Assembly: GCA_024225635.1 (NCBI GenBank)
Contig: JAAEMK010001005.1
Coordinates: 21,833-85,832 of the forward strand
Source of the DNA: Desulfobacteraceae bacterium
Lineage (GTDB): Bacteria; Desulfobacterota; Desulfobacteria; Desulfobacterales; Desulfobacteraceae
Length of the DNA: 64,000 bases
Direction: 5' to 3'
The translations under genes were made by a program, and so were the position numbers. Of this stretch, positions 36,382-45,678 are shown piece after piece. Position 1 is the stretch's first letter, and each line of letters starts with the position of its first letter. Under the pieces are notes generated by a model. That model searched no databases and was not told the origin of the DNA. It saw nothing but the letters and a program-made list of their open reading frames with translations.

Positions 36382-37276
36382 AAAACAGCGCATTCTCGTG
36401 GTGGACGATGAGCGTTTCAATCTGAACGTACTTGCCGATCTGCTGAAAACAGACTACACGGTAATCCTGGCCAAAAACGGAGAACAGGCCCTTGAACGCG
36501 CAGGCAAACAGCCGCCCGACCTTATTCTTCTCGATATCATGATGCCCGGCATGGACGGTTACCAGACCTTGAAGGCATTGAAGGAGAATCAAACCACCCG
36601 GGAGATACCGGTGATTTTCATCACGGCCCTGGGAGGGGGGGAGGAAGAGGAGAAAGGGCTGCTCCTCGGTGCCGTGGATTATATCGTCAAACCCTTTCAA
36701 CCGGCCATTGTAATGGCCCGGGTCAAAATTCATCTCAAGATCGTGCGCCAGCGCAAGCTGCTGGAAAACATCGCCCTGCTGGACGGGTTGACGGAAATCC
36801 CCAATCACCGCAGTTTCACGGAACGGTTTGCCCAGGAATGGCAGCGGGCCATGCGCAGCAGGGCTCCCCTTTCCCTGGGGATTCTGGATGTGGATCATTT
36901 CAAGCAGTACAATGACACCTACGGCCATGGCCAGGGGGATGAGGTGCTGAAAACCGTCGCCACCGTGCTTACACAAGAGTTGAAGCGCACACCCGATTTT
37001 GCCGCCCGTTACGGCGGAGAAGAGTTTGCCATGCTCCTGCCGGAAACCGATGCCCGGGGGGCGGCAAAAGTTGCCCAAAAAATCTGCAAGGCCATCGAGG
37101 ACCTTGGCATCGAACATGCCGGCTCTTCCGCATCCCGCTGGTTAACGGTGAGCATCGGCGGCACAACCCTTGTACCCACCATGGAACAAACCGAGGGGCA
37201 ATTGTTCGAAACCGCAGACAAAATGCTGTATGAAGCCAAGAAAAAAGGGCGTAACCAGGCAACCTGGCAACATTAG
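36374..37276 (+). CDS. Response-regulator diguanylate cyclase (REC-GGDEF)
   Basis: 300 residues. Receiver (1-120) with ILVVDDERFN and acceptor in LILLDIMMPGMDG; GGDEF domain (about 140-295) with active-site RYGGEEF. Five residues before it lies RTPD, an intact RxxD product-inhibition site. It should make cyclic-di-GMP when phosphorylated. The start overlaps the large hybrid kinase with HPt, so signal transfer between the two is likely. Confidence 0.93.
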   Translation: MTEKQRILVVDDERFNLNVLADLLKTDYTVILAKNGEQALERAGKQPPDLILLDIMMPGMDGYQTLKALKENQTTREIPVIFITALGGGEEEEKGLLLGAVDYIVKPFQPAIVMARVKIHLKIVRQRKLLENIALLDGLTEIPNHRSFTERFAQEWQRAMRSRAPLSLGILDVDHFKQYNDTYGHGQGDEVLKTVATVLTQELKRTPDFAARYGGEEFAMLLPETDARGAAKVAQKICKAIEDLGIEHAGSSASRWLTVSIGGTTLVPTMEQTEGQLFETADKMLYEAKKKGRNQATWQH

Positions 37277-37293
37277 CCGCTTTCTTCCTTTAG

Positions 37294-37330
37294 GGGCCGG
37301 TTGCGCCCCCCAAACCAGCGCAACCGGCCC
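37294..37330 (+). terminator. Strong hairpin terminator between converging genes
   Basis: A perfect 13-bp stem: GGGCCGGTTGCGC (37294-37306) with GCGCAACCGGCCC (37318-37330), loop of 11. The plus strand continues AACCCTCTTTATT. It serves the diguanylate cyclase transcript and, by position, may also stop the secreted-protein operon coming the other way. Confidence 0.75.
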
Positions 37331-37341
37331 AACCCTCTTTA

Positions 37342-38058
37342 TTAAACCTTAAGTTTTCTTCTTATGCCAACAATGCCCAAAAGCCCTGAGCCCAGGAGCC
37401 AGACTGCAGCCGGGACCGGCACCGGGGCAGCCGCCCGGATCTCAAACGTCCCGCCATTTACCGCAGCCGGAATTTTAAAAGGGGCCTTCATTGGCTGGGG
37501 CAAGGGGACCTGGCCGGACTGGTTCAAATCCTCAACAATACCGGAAAGCAGCTCGCTGGTATTGCCCCCGGACAGGGTCAACTCATCAATGGCAATTTCA
37601 TAGCTGCTATTACTTCCTTCCTCTGGTGTAAAGGTGAAATCATAATCCAAGTTCGCACCGGTAAGGGAATACCCGCCAAACGCTCCCGTAATCTCTCTGC
37701 TGCCCGCATGAACGGCAGGGTTCACCCCATCCCCTAACAGGGTTGACAGATCAGGAGCGGCAAAGCTGCCAAGGCCCGTTTCCGGCAACTCAAGCTCAAA
37801 AGTATAAAACCCGAGCAGATTAAGGGAAAGGGTGGCCGAGGCGGTGTAGCTAACCACCCCTCCGCAAGGTGCCGGATCAAATTCAAAATCGACGACCAGG
37901 GGTTCGGGGGTCGTCAAGGACGCGGACTCATAATCAGCTGTAACGTCCAGGCTCAACCAACCGCTTACGATATCGCCCGAGTATGAGTATGCATGCACCA
38001 TGGTCGAACAGCTTAGAATAAAAAGAGCGGAGAATATGCCTATAAGTCGTTTTTTCAT
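37342..38058 (-). CDS. VPLPA/PEP-CTERM secreted protein
   Basis: 238 residues from ATG 38058 (ribosome site AAAGGGA); ATG 38109 is less likely. Signal peptide (MKKRLIGIFSALFILS). The end is a CTERM sorting signal: VPVPAAVWLLGSGLLGIVGI followed by RRK, i.e. a VPxPA motif, one hydrophobic helix and basic residues. Such proteins are processed by exosortase-type enzymes and held at the surface or in the extracellular matrix. The body is beta-rich with no named domain. It is the last gene in the minus-strand secreted-protein run. Confidence 0.85.
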   Translation of the reverse strand: MKKRLIGIFSALFILSCSTMVHAYSYSGDIVSGWLSLDVTADYESASLTTPEPLVVDFEFDPAPCGGVVSYTASATLSLNLLGFYTFELELPETGLGSFAAPDLSTLLGDGVNPAVHAGSREITGAFGGYSLTGANLDYDFTFTPEEGSNSSYEIAIDELTLSGGNTSELLSGIVEDLNQSGQVPLPQPMKAPFKIPAAVNGGTFEIRAAAPVPVPAAVWLLGSGLLGIVGIRRKLKV

Positions 38059-38074
38059 TTGAAATCCCTTTTCA

Positions 38075-39085
38075 TCATTGAATTGATTCCCGGCCGAAAT
38101 CAGCCGCAAAAGCGTTCATGCAACCGGGATCAAACCCTGCTGCAAAAAGGGCCAGATCCAATCCGTCCACATCATTGTCATGGTCACCGTCCAATGGACA
38201 TTCATCCAGTTTCCACCCGGCCAGGACAGCCCAGAGCCACCAGGCGGCATAGCCTTTGCGGTTGCCGTTGAGATGCTGGCTGTGGGCTGCCCCCGAGGCC
38301 CACCAGTCAACCCCAAGGGTATGGCTATCCTGCCAATCCCCGGCCCAGTTTCTATCACGTGAGCCGTTGTTGTCGGAGTCATAGTCACAATTGTCGGTTC
38401 CATTGAGAGCCATATAATTGACCAGGCCGTCGGGGTCATAGCTTTCAATATCGGCAAAATCATAGAGGATCCGGTTATGGGTCCTGCAATGGGCCCTGAT
38501 ATGCTCATTGGCAAGATGGAGCCGGCCGGTGGGGCCGGTTCCATTGAGATGCCCCGTCATGAACACGAATTTCACATGTGGATAATCCGCGATCAACCCT
38601 TCCATGAGATTCAGGTAGATATCGATATTGGCGATGGATGTGGCGGCCTGTCCGCACCAGGACCAGATAACGACGTTGACCTCCGAGTTATCAGGATCGT
38701 CGAGATACGCTCGGGTCCGTTGGGCCCATGTGGTTCTGTTGGGATTTCCAAGATCTCCCGGCACAAAATAGTTGTGCAGATCCAGGGCGTTGTCCGTTCC
38801 GCCGTTATTCCATTTATAGAGCTCCGGGGTGGCGCCGTTGGCGGTCATGAATGTATCCAGCTGGCTGCCGTTGTTTGTTCCCATGCCGGATATGAGCTGA
38901 CTGCCATGGGAGGTATGCCCATAGGCGATGTGCAGGTCGGCAACGGCCTTTTCAATGGCCGATTCGGGAATCTCCCAGATCCGGGTGCAGTCATGATCGA
39001 TGATCACAGGGGCTGTCCCCATGGCCGTAACAGGCATCATCAGGAAAAAAAGAAAAACAGCGGCATATGCGGTTCTGTTTTTCAT
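38075..39085 (-). CDS. Secreted GHTSHGSQ protein with dockerin-like tail
   Basis: 336 residues with a signal peptide (AAVFLFFLMMPVTAMG). The N-terminal half has IAYGHTSHGSQLISGMG and later VVIWSWCGQAA and FVFMTGHLNGTG, which together look like an SGNH-hydrolase-type arrangement (Ser, Gly, Asn/His blocks), though the family name is uncertain. The C-terminus has a dockerin-like calcium loop DGDHDNDVDGLDLALFAAGF. It overlaps the upstream gene by 4 bases (ATGA), so it belongs to the same operon. The dockerin-like end suggests attachment to a cohesin-like partner, possibly the gene two steps upstream. Confidence 0.65.
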   Translation of the reverse strand: MKNRTAYAAVFLFFLMMPVTAMGTAPVIIDHDCTRIWEIPESAIEKAVADLHIAYGHTSHGSQLISGMGTNNGSQLDTFMTANGATPELYKWNNGGTDNALDLHNYFVPGDLGNPNRTTWAQRTRAYLDDPDNSEVNVVIWSWCGQAATSIANIDIYLNLMEGLIADYPHVKFVFMTGHLNGTGPTGRLHLANEHIRAHCRTHNRILYDFADIESYDPDGLVNYMALNGTDNCDYDSDNNGSRDRNWAGDWQDSHTLGVDWWASGAAHSQHLNGNRKGYAAWWLWAVLAGWKLDECPLDGDHDNDVDGLDLALFAAGFDPGCMNAFAADFGRESIQ

Positions 39086-39609
39086 GACCGTCTCCGAACC
39101 AATCCAAACACGCCAACAAGGCCGCTTCCGAGGAGCACCATGGTACCGGGAATGGGTACGGGAGTTTCCTTGAACCCTCCACTTTCGTAATACCCCTCCG
39201 GGAAATCGATCTTGCCTTCAAAGTCATAAAACACCGGAAGATCGAATGTCAGCGCAACATCCGACGTAATGGTCAGCACCCGGCCGGATGTCATGGGCAT
39301 GCAGAGCGGATCGTCCACATCCCCCTCATCATATACGGCGTTGTAGTTCCCAAAAGTTTCAAAGATCCAATTACCGCCTTTGGGTACGGCATCTCCCAGC
39401 TCATAGTTCCAGTTGGTCTCGAACTCACCGCCGAACAATTTGAACTCAACCCCCGCGATTTTCCTTACCAGGTCAGGAACCATGGCAGGATCTGGGATAT
39501 CGATGTCAAGGGTATAAAGATAATTTACGGGAACAGCTGTGGAGGCGCCTGCATGACCGGCCAAGAGTAAAAATACGACGAACAATGTGCTTGATATAAG
39601 TTTCTTCAT
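39082..39609 (-). CDS. PEP-CTERM-type secreted protein
   Basis: 175 residues: signal peptide (SSTLFVVFLLLAGHAGAS), a beta-rich body without recognised domain, and a C-terminal sorting signal VPIPGTMVLLGSGLVGVFGL followed by RRRS. Same sorting type as the 238-residue protein downstream but with a PIPG variant. It overlaps the dockerin-tailed gene by 4 bases. Confidence 0.8.
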   Translation of the reverse strand: MKKLISSTLFVVFLLLAGHAGASTAVPVNYLYTLDIDIPDPAMVPDLVRKIAGVEFKLFGGEFETNWNYELGDAVPKGGNWIFETFGNYNAVYDEGDVDDPLCMPMTSGRVLTITSDVALTFDLPVFYDFEGKIDFPEGYYESGGFKETPVPIPGTMVLLGSGLVGVFGLVRRRS

Positions 39610-39637
39610 TTCCAGTTTCCCCTGTCTTTAATGGGAT

Positions 39638-40390
39638 TTAAATTCTTGTTTTGATACAACGGATATCCTTGGGAGTAATAATGCCGTTACCATCACAATC
39701 CATGTAGCAAGGGGCATTGGCGTCACCGATGCTTGGCTTGATCGCCCTGATGTCCCGTGGCGTGACACTCCCGTTGCCATCCGCGTCACCCAGGGGCTGG
39801 ACAATGACCGGACCAAACGACACATAGGTGCCGTCAAGAACCTGGGGGACTTGATCGTCAAGCCTAACGAAATTTTTATAGGATGATGCGCCATCCCCTT
39901 TTGCATAGGATAAGGTGAGCAATGGATTCAACGGCATTTCGCCGTCGGCAGCCTGAAATGTGACCATGCCGATGAATATCCTTGTCCCCCTTGACACCCC
40001 TTTTTCCGGGTCAGCGGGATCAAGCTTGCCGCCGATGAGGATCACTTCCCCCGGTGTTGCGAAATCCGGCTCCGGGTTATTCCGGTATGATGCGGTTCCA
40101 TTCCCCAGGTACCACTTTGTCCCATTTGACGTATAGGGGATGGGATCGACATCTTTACTCGCATCGATGACGGTCAACTCGCCCGGATCGTAGGTGAGCT
40201 TTATGCCGTAGCTTACAAGATTGTCCATGGCAAGATCCGCATAGAGGTATACGGCCAGCTCATTTTCCGTAACCACCCCCTCCCCATAGATATCAACATC
40301 CGCCCCAAAGCTCAGTGCCGGTGCGATAAGAGCAAAACCAAGGAACATCCAGATTGCCGGGATTATTTTTTTCAATTTTAGCAGCTTCAA
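39638..40390 (-). CDS. Cohesin-like/dockerin-like secreted protein
   Basis: 250 residues from a TTG at 40390, chosen because AGAGGAG lies five bases upstream; an in-frame ATG at 40420 has no ribosome site. Signal peptide (IWMFLGFALIAPALSFGA). The middle (NELAVYLYADLAMDNLVSYG, then IKLTYDPGELTV) fits the cohesin-type beta sandwich pattern, inference only. The end is a clear two-loop dockerin type I: GDADGNGSVTPRDI and MDCDGNGIITPKDIRCI. A protein with both module types could link partners in an extracellular assembly. Confidence 0.65.
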   Translation of the reverse strand: MKLLKLKKIIPAIWMFLGFALIAPALSFGADVDIYGEGVVTENELAVYLYADLAMDNLVSYGIKLTYDPGELTVIDASKDVDPIPYTSNGTKWYLGNGTASYRNNPEPDFATPGEVILIGGKLDPADPEKGVSRGTRIFIGMVTFQAADGEMPLNPLLTLSYAKGDGASSYKNFVRLDDQVPQVLDGTYVSFGPVIVQPLGDADGNGSVTPRDIRAIKPSIGDANAPCYMDCDGNGIITPKDIRCIKTRI

Positions 40391-40444
40391 TTTTTCTCCT
40401 CTCATCTTTAATTCATTCATGAAATCGTTATCAGCCTGTTTTTC

Positions 40445-41680
40445 CTAATTCAGACAACTCTCCTCAACAGGGGGCGGGGTGAGAACCGGGAGAGCATTCC
40501 CATGATTGACCGCCACAATGGTGGTTTCCGAATCCGTCTCCATGCCATCGCTGATGGTGAGCCGGAAAATATGGGGCCTGGCAATTCTTGCCGTAAATTG
40601 AACAGCTTCATCATCCGGCAGTTCAATGGCCCCGAAATTGGCGGCCAGCAGCCCCATATCCATGCCATCCACATCACCATCCCCATCAAGATTGACCTGG
40701 TAGCACTCCTCCCCGGAGCCTGCATTACCGAACCGGTCGGCCATACTGTACAGGTCTGTCGTTCCCAGGGGATTTTCATGGACCCAGGAATAGGTAACCG
40801 TAACACTTGCCGAAACACTTCCGGACCCATCAAGGGTGACCACCTGCCCCATCAGGGCCTGCTGTGTTCGTCCGGCATTTGCCTTGAGCAAATCCAGCGC
40901 CAGGGGATCTCCGACAACCGCCACCCGGACATAGGCAACAGGGCTTCGATTAAAGGTATCCTCTCCCATCCGGTCCCTGACCGTGAGCCGGAAATAATAA
41001 TTCCCCTCCCGGCCGGGGGTAAAGGTCACCAGGGGAGCTCTCCCTTCATCGCTTAAGGCAACTGAGGATTCCGGCCCTGCATAGCATTCCCACCGAAATG
41101 CCAGACCGGGGGTATCCGCCCCATGGGGATCAAAGCTTTGGGACCCGTCAAGCGTCACCTCTGTGCCCACACCGACCAGTTGATCCGGGCCCGCCACGGC
41201 AATGGGCACGGTCTGCTCGCTACAGCCCGATGAGGGATAGGAAAAAAGTACGGAAAGCGGGGATGACAATTCGCTTTCGTCACCATTTTCCCATGCGGAT
41301 GTGCCATACACGGTGATCCGAGAATTATCCCTGCTGTAGAAATGCCACAGCAGACCGGCATCGGGGAGCAGGTTTCCCTTCTTTCTCGCAGGCACGGATG
41401 TCTGGTACATAAGGGGCCCGTCATCAATGCGAACATAGATATTGTCGTGGTGGATATTCCCTGTGCCATGATCACCACCGATCAATAGCCCCCTGAATGC
41501 CAAGGTCGTTTTTTCCCTTGCCGCCATCTCCATGGTTTTGGCATCCCTGTCCCGGGCCGGGCTTAATCGCTTAATTCCGGGGGGGTCCGGGTCAAAGGCC
41601 AGGGCAAGGCCGACACAAGAGAGTAAAGAGATACAGATAAAACAAATGATCAAGAATCGTCTTTTCCGAGTGTGAATCAC
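40445..41680 (-). CDS. Secreted PKD-domain protein with inserted dockerin-like loop
   Basis: 411 residues with a signal peptide (FLIICFICISLLSCVGLA). Two PKD-like beta-sandwich regions: PIAVAGPDQLVGVGTEVTLD with GSQSFDPHG and YYFRLTVRD (about 155-245), and GQVVTLDGSGSVSASVTVTY SW with HIFRLTISDG (about 275-395). The second is split by VNLDGDGDVDGMDMGLLAANFG, a dockerin-like calcium loop. First gene of the secreted operon; AGGAGG lies before the start. Probably a surface or matrix structural protein. Confidence 0.68.
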   Translation of the reverse strand: MIHTRKRRFLIICFICISLLSCVGLALAFDPDPPGIKRLSPARDRDAKTMEMAAREKTTLAFRGLLIGGDHGTGNIHHDNIYVRIDDGPLMYQTSVPARKKGNLLPDAGLLWHFYSRDNSRITVYGTSAWENGDESELSSPLSVLFSYPSSGCSEQTVPIAVAGPDQLVGVGTEVTLDGSQSFDPHGADTPGLAFRWECYAGPESSVALSDEGRAPLVTFTPGREGNYYFRLTVRDRMGEDTFNRSPVAYVRVAVVGDPLALDLLKANAGRTQQALMGQVVTLDGSGSVSASVTVTYSWVHENPLGTTDLYSMADRFGNAGSGEECYQVNLDGDGDVDGMDMGLLAANFGAIELPDDEAVQFTARIARPHIFRLTISDGMETDSETTIVAVNHGNALPVLTPPPVEESCLN

Positions 41681-42071
41681 ATATTCCTCCTTTATCTTTG
41701 GGATAAAAAATGCTGCGTCTACCGCCGCGCCTGGTACAGCACTATCGCAAGATCAGTACCAGCCCGCACACGAATTGCCCAACCGTTCGTAACCACACGT
41801 TTTTTCCACCCTTCACAAAAAATGAGACCGGAACAAAGCAGGGAGGATTGAAGGGTTTTCCATACAGGAAAATTGAGGAGAGAGGTCTGCCCTGTATGAA
41901 AATACCTTCAAGGATTGAGATGGCTCACATACCGAAAAAAGCGACAGGACCGGATTTTTATTTGAAATTCAGGGAATTTAAGGCAGGTGGAGAGAAAAAT
42001 CACATGTATGGATATTCATTCACCACGACAAGAAGTTGGAATCCTGCTCCATTGCTGGAACCATCACTGGA
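41681..42071. other. Intergenic region upstream of the secreted operon
   Basis: 391 bases. It must hold the promoter of the five-gene secreted operon (minus strand), but no good -35/-10 pair stands out. A plus-strand frame here (41710 onward) has no ribosome site and no protein-like composition, so I do not call it. Confidence 0.4.
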
Positions 42072-43106
42072 TCAGGAAGGCAAGCACCCTTCCCGCTGCT
42101 TCTTCTTGGCCCCATAGAGCCTGTAGTCGGCCCGCTTCAACAGCTCCTTGAAAGAGGAGATCCCTTCTTCCAGGGCCGAGGCCACGCCGCTGCTCAACCG
42201 GACATGGAAGCTGTTTCCGGCGGTTTTCACCGGATGGCAGTCAAGGCAGCGCCTCACCCTGTCGATGTACTGCCGGGCCTTGAATTGATCCGTATCGGGC
42301 AGAATGACAACAAACTCATCCCCGGCAAACCTGACAGCGACATCCATCTTCCGCTTGTTGGCCATCAGGGCATCGGCCACATGTATCAGGGCGGCATCCC
42401 CCTGGTCATGGCCGAAACTGTCATTGATGACCTTGAACTTATCCAGGTCAAGAAAGATCACCGCAAGATCGGACCGGTAACGCCGGGAACGCTGGAACTC
42501 CCGCTCCAGTATCTTTTCCATGAACCGCCGGTTCAACAGCCCGGTCAGGGGATCATGGAAAGCCATGTATTTAATTCGTTCATGGGCGGTCACATTGGAA
42601 AGGCAAAGGGAAATTTTAAGGGCAAGCCCCTCCAGAAGCCCGGTATCCATGCCGGGAGTAAACCGACAGGTGGTGGTATCCGCCTGGTTGAGACTCCCGA
42701 CAATGACACCGTCCAAAGAGATGGGGGCCACGGCAATGGAACCGATCCCCCACAAGGGCTGATCCGGAACAATTGCCCGGAACCGGTCCAACTGGCGGTT
42801 GGCCAGCAGGGGCTCAACCCGGTGGTTTGTAATGGACAGCAAGGTGTCCCTGGAGACAAAACAGGTCCGGGTCATCACAAGTTCCGAGTCATCCATCTCC
42901 TTCAGCTGCCTTGCAACAGCACTCTCTTCGATGATGGAGATCCACACATAGGGCACCTCAAGGGTGGTCCCGATGATGGTCAGCAGACGTTCAAAAAAAT
43001 CCTTGAAATCCAAAATCGTAAGAATGCTGGTTTCTATCCTGTGAAATCGTTTGGCAACGATCTCGTTGTGCCTGAGGGTTTGAAGTATGGAGGCGGGTAT
43101 ATCCAT
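42072..43106 (-). CDS. GAF/DUF484-like diguanylate cyclase
   Basis: 344 residues. N-terminal GAF-like sensor (about 20-165; VPYVWISIIEES, GSIAVAPISLDGVIVGSLNQ) similar to DUF484, then GGDEF (about 180-340) with FHDPLTGLLNRRF, LDKFKVINDSFGHDQGD and active site RFAGDEF. The A in place of the first G of GGDEF is a tolerated variant in active enzymes. RKMD five residues before it is an intact RxxD inhibition site. No transmembrane segment: a cytoplasmic cyclic-di-GMP producer sensing an internal signal. Confidence 0.9.
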   Translation of the reverse strand: MDIPASILQTLRHNEIVAKRFHRIETSILTILDFKDFFERLLTIIGTTLEVPYVWISIIEESAVARQLKEMDDSELVMTRTCFVSRDTLLSITNHRVEPLLANRQLDRFRAIVPDQPLWGIGSIAVAPISLDGVIVGSLNQADTTTCRFTPGMDTGLLEGLALKISLCLSNVTAHERIKYMAFHDPLTGLLNRRFMEKILEREFQRSRRYRSDLAVIFLDLDKFKVINDSFGHDQGDAALIHVADALMANKRKMDVAVRFAGDEFVVILPDTDQFKARQYIDRVRRCLDCHPVKTAGNSFHVRLSSGVASALEEGISSFKELLKRADYRLYGAKKKQREGCLPS

Positions 43107-43442
43107 GATCGACTTATACTACATTGAGAAAAAAAACACTCGAACTTTATTGCTCAATCACGGCACATCCTTGCTCTTTTCACCACCTCGCAGCCTATTT
43201 ACACAGACAAAAAAAGTTCGCATAACCGAACCTCTCCGCCCGTAAAACAAAACCATTCCAAAACAAGCCCTTACAACCAAAAACAATTAAGAGAGCCCAA
43301 GGAGGAATCAGCCCTGAAGCGGTGGAATCCCCTGAAAGCAAACCAGTTTTTTTTTACCATGACAAACATTATTCAATCGGATATAAGCAATCCCATAAAC
43401 AAGTTAAAACCATCAACTGCTGAGCTGTTTGAAGAGGAAAAA
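43107..43442. other. Divergent intergenic region with terminator-like hairpin
   Basis: 336 bases between the diguanylate cyclase and the Cache chemoreceptor, low in G. On the minus strand GTTCG/CGAAC (43216-43231) is followed by seven T (complement of 43209-43215): an intrinsic-terminator shape lying in or upstream of the cyclase leader. It could attenuate cyclase expression or block antisense transcription from the receptor side. Confidence 0.4.
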
Positions 43443-45500
43443 ATGATAACCAGATTCTTGAACAATCTAAAATTTCGAACCCACATGCTGATCTCCATCG
43501 GCACGGTGGCGTTCCTGGCCTTTACGGTAACCATCGCCTTTGTAACGGTAAAAACCCGCCACATGGCAGAGACAGAGGCCATGGACAAAGCCCGGGAGAG
43601 TGCCTGCAGGTATGGCAACCTCGTGGATGCGGAACTGGAGATTGCCATGGATACGATCCGGGCCTTTTCCCTGGCCATGGAAGGCGCTGTTAAACACCGG
43701 GACACGCTCAACCGTGATACGATCAGTGCCATGCTGCAGCAGCTCCTCGGATCCAACGAAATGTTCCGCGGCATCTGGTGCGCGTTTGAAGCAAACATGC
43801 TGGACGGGAAGGATCACGAGTTTGCAAACACAAGGTGGCATGACAACACCGGCATCTACTACCCTTACTTTTATAAGCAAAACGGCTCCATTCTCTTTGA
43901 CCCCTGCGACCATTACAGGGAAGATGACTACTATCAGATTCCCAAAAGGACAGGGCTGGAATCCATCATCAATCCCTATATAGACGAGGATTCCGGTAAT
44001 GTCCTGATGGCCACGGTCGCCGTTCCCATCAAAGAGAACAACAGGGTGATCGGAGCCGCAGGCATCGATATTGATCTTAAGAGCCTGCAGAAGCTGGTAT
44101 CGGCGATCAAACTTTACGAAACCGGCTATGTCAGCATCATCTCCAACAACGGTCTCTATGTCTCCCATCCGGACAGGAAACGGCTGGGGAACCCCATTTT
44201 TAAGACAGCTAGTTGGGCAGCCCCCTACAGGGATGCCATTGAGTCGGGAAAAGGCTTTACCACTCACAGCTTTTCAAGGACTGCGGGAGAAACCGTTGAA
44301 AGGATCTGCACCCCGATTCGGATCGGTCACTCCCGAACACCATGGGCGGTATTGATAAACGTCCCCAAAGCAAAAATCATGGCAAAGGCAAGAGCCATCA
44401 TGTACACCACCATCGCCATCGGGTCTGTCTCGCTCATGGCATTGATGGCCGTGATATTTCTCATGACCCGTGCCATCACCGCCCCCCTGGAAGAGGGGGT
44501 GGATTTTGCCCGGACACTGGCAAACGGAGATTTCAGCCACAAGCTTGACGTGGACCGGAAAGACGAGATCGGAATCCTGGGAAATGCCTTGAACCGCATG
44601 GCGCGAACCCTTGGCGCCACCATCGGGAGTGTAAAGGAGGGGATAGAGACCCTTTCCGCATCCTCCCTGGAGTTGTCAGACATATCCAGCACAATGGCGG
44701 AAAATTCCCAGGAAACCTCAGACAAGTCCCACAAGGTAACCACAGCGGCCCGGGAGATGAATGCCGCAATTAATTCTGTTGCCGCAGCCTCGGAACAGGC
44801 CCTGACAAATTTGACCATGGTAGCCGGGGCAACGGAAGAGATGACAACCACCATCTCCGAAATTGCACATAACACGGAAAACGCCAGGGGCATCACCGCC
44901 AACGCAGTGACCCGGGCAACCCAGGCGTCCCAGCGAGTGGACGAACTCGGCAATGCCGCAAGGCAGATCGGGAATGTAACCCAGGTGATCACCGATATTT
45001 CCGAGCAGACCAACCTTCTGGCACTCAACGCCACCATCGAGGCTGCAAGGGCGGGAGAGGCTGGAAAGGGATTTGCCGTTGTCGCGGGAGAGATCAAGGG
45101 CCTGGCGAATCAGACGGCCGGCGCAACCCATGAGATAAGAGAGAAGATCGAAACCATTCAGGCGGCTATATCCGTGACCGTCAATGAAATAAAGGAGATC
45201 TCCAACGTGAACAACGAGGTCAATGAGATCGTATCCACCATCTCCGCCGCAGTTGAAGAGCAGTCCCTTACCACCCGGGAAGTCGCGGAAAACATTACAC
45301 AGGCCACCCAGGGGTTCAGCGAGGTCAACGAGAATGTCTCCGCAAGCGCCGGTGTCTGCCGGGACATTTCAACGGATATCAATGAAATAGACCAGGCTGC
45401 CGGCGAAATGTCAGGCTCAGGATCCCAGGTACGGCTCAGCGCGGATAAACTCCTGGAACTTGCGGACCAGCTTGGAGAACAGGTCAAGAGGTTCAGATAA
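43443..45500 (+). CDS. Methyl-accepting chemotaxis protein with dCache sensor
   Basis: 685 residues from ATG 43443 (AGAGGA upstream); the frame to 43359 adds 28 residues. Helix ([20 protein letters not shown]), double-Cache periplasmic sensor (about 55-300; [40 protein letters not shown]-like [17 protein letters not shown]), second helix, HAMP ([20 protein letters not shown]), and signalling hairpin with [20 protein letters not shown] and [18 protein letters not shown]. dCache receptors usually bind amino acids or carboxylates. It is unrelated in sensor to the other receptors in the window. Confidence 0.93.
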   Translation: MITRFLNNLKFRTHMLISIGTVAFLAFTVTIAFVTVKTRHMAETEAMDKARESACRYGNLVDAELEIAMDTIRAFSLAMEGAVKHRDTLNRDTISAMLQQLLGSNEMFRGIWCAFEANMLDGKDHEFANTRWHDNTGIYYPYFYKQNGSILFDPCDHYREDDYYQIPKRTGLESIINPYIDEDSGNVLMATVAVPIKENNRVIGAAGIDIDLKSLQKLVSAIKLYETGYVSIISNNGLYVSHPDRKRLGNPIFKTASWAAPYRDAIESGKGFTTHSFSRTAGETVERICTPIRIGHSRTPWAVLINVPKAKIMAKARAIMYTTIAIGSVSLMALMAVIFLMTRAITAPLEEGVDFARTLANGDFSHKLDVDRKDEIGILGNALNRMARTLGATIGSVKEGIETLSASSLELSDISSTMAENSQETSDKSHKVTTAAREMNAAINSVAAASEQALTNLTMVAGATEEMTTTISEIAHNTENARGITANAVTRATQASQRVDELGNAARQIGNVTQVITDISEQTNLLALNATIEAARAGEAGKGFAVVAGEIKGLANQTAGATHEIREKIETIQAAISVTVNEIKEISNVNNEVNEIVSTISAAVEEQSLTTREVAENITQATQGFSEVNENVSASAGVCRDISTDINEIDQAAGEMSGSGSQVRLSADKLLELADQLGEQVKRFR

Positions 45501-45506
45501 AAAATA

Positions 45507-45540
45507 GGGGTCGGACTTAGCTTTGCTAATAGAAGACCCC
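45507..45540. repeat. GGGGTC hairpin repeat, copy 1
   Basis: Opens GGGGTCGGACTTAGCT and closes AGAAGACCCC, followed by GTTAC. GGGGTC pairs with GACCCC and TTAGC with GCTAA. Same element family as copies at 47745 and 52265. Confidence 0.7.
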
Positions 45541-45545
45541 GTTAC

Positions 45546-45603
45546 CTGAAAACGGTTGACAAACGGCTCTCACCAAGTTAGGTATAATGAACTTTATACC
45601 TAA
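45546..45603. repeat. Flanking repeat with hairpin, left copy
   Basis: Contains CTGAAAACGGTTGACAAACG (45546-45565) and the following CTC-ACC-AGTTAG stretch, found again at 47630. It runs into a perfect 10-bp hairpin TTAGGTATAA (45578-45587) / TTATACCTAA (45594-45603). The TTGACA inside resembles a -35 box, but the nearest TATAAT is 21 bases away, too far for a normal promoter. Confidence 0.6.
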
Positions 45604-45678
45604 TACGCAACTTTATTTCTTGCAAACAATACAGAAACAAAGCGGTAGCGGTTCTTTCACCGTAACAAAGGAGACACC

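Noticed and set aside
42036-43127. Plus-strand frame of 363 codons over the diguanylate cyclase
   Set aside because: Antisense shadow of a gene with intact GGDEF motifs; no ribosome site or recognisable domain.
45555-45587. TTGACA followed by TATAAT as a promoter for the helical-repeat gene
   Set aside because: The spacer is 21 bases, too long for a normal sigma-70 promoter, and the sequence is part of a repeat and hairpin.
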